Source of the DNA: Hyphomicrobiales bacterium
Lineage (GTDB): Bacteria > Pseudomonadota > Alphaproteobacteria > Rhizobiales > JALURZ01
Reading direction: 5' to 3'
Assembly: GCA_027058735.1 (NCBI GenBank)
Contig: JALURZ010000031.1
Coordinates: 1-6,156, forward strand
Length of the DNA: 6,156 nucleotides
The position numbers were made by a program, and so were the translations under genes. Positions 4,459 through 6,156 of this stretch are shown in pieces (positions within the stretch are counted from its first letter, which is position 1; every line of letters begins with the position of its first letter). The notes below the pieces were generated by a model, which saw only the letters and a list, made by a program, of their open reading frames with translations, did not search any database and was not told the DNA's origin.

Positions 4459-5838
4459 TCAGAGCAGCCAGATGGCGGCGAAACCGAGAAAGGTCACAAA
4501 CCCGACGATGTCCGTCACCGTCGTCAGAAAGACGCTTGATGAAAGCGCCGGGTCCAGCCCCATCTTGTCAATCGCAATGGGGATCAGAATACCCGACAGG
4601 CCGGCCACCAGCATGTTGATCGTCATGGCACCGGCGATAACGCCGCTCAGCTTTGCGTTACCGAACCAGACATAGGCAATCGCGGCCACGATCAGCGCGA
4701 AAAGCAGACCATTGATGAATCCCACCAGGGTTTCGCGGTTGATTACCCGGTTGACGTTGAACGAAACCAGTTCACGCGTCGCCAGCGCCCGCACCGCGAC
4801 CGTCATGGTCTGGGTGCCCGCATTGCCGCCCATTGAGGCAACAACCGGCATCAGCACCGCGAGCGCCACCATCTGTTCGATGGTGGCGTCGAAAATCGAA
4901 ATGGCGATGGACGCCAGAACGGCGGTTGCCAGATTGACCAGCAGCCACACGAACCGCCCGCGCACGGTGTCCCACAGCGTATCGAACACGGTTTCGTTGC
5001 CCACGCCACCCAGCTTCTGCAGGTCCTCGCCGGCCTCTTCCTCGATAACATCGACCACGTCATCGACCGTGATGACGCCGACCATCCGGCCGTCATCATC
5101 GACGACCGGCGCGCTCAGGAGATTATAGCGCTGAAACTCACGGGCCACGTCTTCCTGGTCCCGGCCGGTTGCCAGAACCGGCATGTCGGGCTCCATGATG
5201 TCTTCCACCTTTTCCGGCCGCCGGGAGCGCAGCAGCCGGCTCAGCGCCACCACGCCGATCGGATGATAGCCCGGGTCAATGGCGAAGACGGCATAGAACT
5301 CGCTGGGCAGATCGTCGCAGGTTCGCATGTAGTCGATGGTCTGGCCCACGGTCCAGAACGACGGCACGGCGACAAAATCGCTTTGCATGAGCCGTCCGGC
5401 GCTGTCTTCGGGATAGTCCAGCGAACGTTCCAGGGCCTGGCGCTCTGGCTTCGGGATGCGCGCGAGGATCTCCTGCTGGTCGCTCTCATCCATGTCCTCG
5501 AGCAGATAGATCGCATCATCGGAATCGAGTTCGCGCACGGCGCGCGTCAGGGTCGCCTGGGGCAATTGATCGATCACCTCATCGCGCACCGGCTCGTCGA
5601 GTTCGGCAAGCGCCTCGACATCGATCCTGGAGCCGAGCAGGCCGAGCAGAGCGCTGCGGTCATCTTTGGCGAGAACCTCGATCAGATCGGCGAGATCGGC
5701 CTCGTGCAGGCCGGCGACGAGTCTGCGCACCGGCGCGGCCTCACCCGCTTCGATGGCCGCTGAAATCTCGTTGAGGAAGTCCTGGGACAGGGCGCCGTCG
5801 TCATCGCGGATGGAGACCGGCTGTGTTGCATCGCTCAT
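4459..5838 (-). CDS. mgtE: MgtE magnesium transporter (459 aa)
   Basis: MgtE is a homodimeric Mg2+-gated channel of the inner membrane that imports Mg2+ and closes when cytoplasmic Mg2+ is high. Visible in order: acidic N domain of helical repeats (about 15-135, with LHEADLADLIEVL and DSDDAIYLLEDMDESD), two CBS domains (about 150-265, second with LSAPVVDDDGRMVGVITVDD), a connecting plug helix (about 265-290) and five membrane segments (about 295-459). Hallmarks are MPVVASMGGNAGTQTMTV (GGNAGTQ at 337-343) in TM2 and VTDIVGFVTFLGF in TM5, whose Asp443 matches the pore Asp (Asp432 in the Thermus protein). ATG 5838 is preferred over ATG 5850 because GGAG with 6-nt spacing precedes it and the upstream ATG lies inside that site. 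Length is normal and all domains are intact. The gene appears monocistronic. Confidence 0.96.
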   Translation of the reverse strand: MSDATQPVSIRDDDGALSQDFLNEISAAIEAGEAAPVRRLVAGLHEADLADLIEVLAKDDRSALLGLLGSRIDVEALAELDEPVRDEVIDQLPQATLTRAVRELDSDDAIYLLEDMDESDQQEILARIPKPERQALERSLDYPEDSAGRLMQSDFVAVPSFWTVGQTIDYMRTCDDLPSEFYAVFAIDPGYHPIGVVALSRLLRSRRPEKVEDIMEPDMPVLATGRDQEDVAREFQRYNLLSAPVVDDDGRMVGVITVDDVVDVIEEEAGEDLQKLGGVGNETVFDTLWDTVRGRFVWLLVNLATAVLASIAISIFDATIEQMVALAVLMPVVASMGGNAGTQTMTVAVRALATRELVSFNVNRVINRETLVGFINGLLFALIVAAIAYVWFGNAKLSGVIAGAMTINMLVAGLSGILIPIAIDKMGLDPALSSSVFLTTVTDIVGFVTFLGFAAIWLL

Positions 5839-5894
5839 GACCTTCTCCATGCCATCGGCGGTTCCGCCGGGTCTGGCGAAACACGATCGCTGAC

Positions 5895-5923
5895 AGTCTA
5901 CCGGTTACAGGGATTCTTGTCGC
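5895..5923 (-). promoter_or_regulatory. Candidate sigma-70-type promoter of mgtE
   Basis: On the minus strand GCGACA (5923-5918, four of six matches to TTGACA) is followed after exactly 17 bp by TAGACT (5900-5895, four of six matches to TATAAT). A start near 5888 gives a leader of about 50 nt to ATG 5838. This is only moderate similarity in GC-rich DNA. Confidence 0.35.
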
Positions 5924-5936
5924 CGCAGCAATGGCG

Positions 5937-5963
5937 GATGCGCGATCGCGCCTGACGCGCATC
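5937..5963. repeat. Perfect inverted repeat upstream of the mgtE promoter
   Basis: GATGCGCG (5937-5944) and CGCGCATC (5956-5963) form an 8-bp stem around an 11-nt loop, nested with the 12-bp palindrome GCGCGATCGCGC (5940-5951). It lies 14 bp upstream of the candidate -35. It could be an operator or merely G/C-alternating sequence. Confidence 0.45.
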
Positions 5964-6030
5964 TGGCGCGCATGGTTTTGCTCGGGTTCGCCGGATCCGG
6001 GGGAACGTCCGGGCCCGGCGGGCGGGCCAT

Positions 6031-6086
6031 GCCGGCGGGTGCGTCTGCCGCCGGCTTTGCCGCGGCCGGCGGCGTTGCGGCAAGGC
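6031..6086. repeat. Two adjoining GC-rich inverted repeats
   Basis: GCCGGCGG (6031-6038) pairs perfectly with CCGCCGGC (6048-6055) around a 9-nt loop. Overlapping it, GCTTTGCCGC (6054-6063) pairs with GCGGCAAGGC (6077-6086) with one mismatch and a 13-nt loop. The stems share two bases, so they could be mutually exclusive folds or a composite terminator between an upstream neighbour and mgtE. No T-run is present on either side beyond TTT at 6056-6058. Confidence 0.4.
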
Positions 6087-6156
6087 TACGGAAAACCTGC
6101 TACAAACTCTTCGTATTCCCGTCAAATTCGATTATGGTCGGCGGCGCGCTGGCACA

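Larger units (their letters stand above)
5839..6156. other. Hairpin-rich non-coding region upstream of mgtE
   Basis: I see no supported gene here. Frames on both strands are G/C-rich shadows with arginine/proline-heavy translations. The region contains the mgtE leader and candidate promoter, a 12-bp palindrome GCGCGATCGCGC (5940-5951), and several hairpins at 5937-5963 and 6031-6086. No known Mg2+ riboswitch core could be recognised by eye. The last 57 bases could hold the C-terminus of a minus-strand gene, but too little is visible. Confidence 0.4.

Noticed and set aside
5263..5763. Open + strand frame of 166 codons inside mgtE
   Set aside because: Shadow of the MgtE N and CBS domains; no independent evidence.
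5898..6125. Minus-strand 75-codon frame upstream of mgtE
   Set aside because: Arginine/proline-rich translation with no motif, crosses hairpins and the candidate promoter, and no ribosome site.
6100..6156. Possible C-terminus of a minus-strand gene (18 residues ending FDGNTKSL) entering from the right edge
   Set aside because: Too short to judge; it could be chance. The flanking hairpins would fit a gene end, but nothing in the visible residues identifies a family.
6134..6156. Possible + strand gene start ATGGTCGGCGG near the right edge
   Set aside because: No Shine-Dalgarno sequence or clear promoter precedes it and only seven codons are visible.

Overview
The window reads as a GC-rich proteobacterial chromosome segment, most likely alphaproteobacterial. 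This rests on the short alpha-type flagellin, the compact leucine-catabolism (liu) cluster with a LiuR-type operator, the FNR/FixK-type box, and the strong G/C bias at third codon positions. I see no RNA gene, CRISPR array or complete mobile element. Every recognisable gene except the flagellin fragment at the left edge lies on the minus strand.

Layout from left to right: a flagellin fragment on + (2-283) that loses flagellin similarity near base 215; a gap (284-446); a UspF-like universal stress protein on - (447-857) with a perfect FNR-type dyad about 70 bp upstream; a decayed metal-response cluster on - consisting of a MerR-type regulator (1428-1844), a frameshifted secreted heavy-metal-associated (HMA/MerP-like) protein (1159-1423) and a one-blade NHL beta-propeller remnant (969-1157). 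A mer-type operator/promoter lies ahead of it (1917-1948), and a 12-bp tandem repeat in its leader multiplies the Shine-Dalgarno sequence.

Next comes a tightly packed leucine/isovalerate operon on -, in transcription order: liuR (3791-4219), a PaaI-type hotdog thioesterase (3306-3794, ATGA overlap with liuR), isovaleryl-CoA dehydrogenase liuA/ivd (2115-3287, 18-bp gap) and a small, previously uncalled single-pass membrane protein (1945-2118, GTGA overlap with liuA). A perfect 22-bp palindrome (4233-4254) covers the -35 and spacer of the liuR promoter, so LiuR probably controls its own operon. The methylcrotonyl-CoA carboxylase genes that complete leucine breakdown are not in this window.

On the right is mgtE (4459-5838, -), a complete CBS-domain Mg2+ channel, followed by about 300 bp of hairpin-rich non-coding DNA to the edge.

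The points most worth a second look are the broken HMA/NHL cassette behind an apparently intact mercury-type MerR and operator, the small membrane protein whose stop codon lies inside the merR -35 box, the possible leaderless liuR transcript, and the abrupt end of flagellin similarity. I found no clear evidence of an entirely new defence or mobile system.
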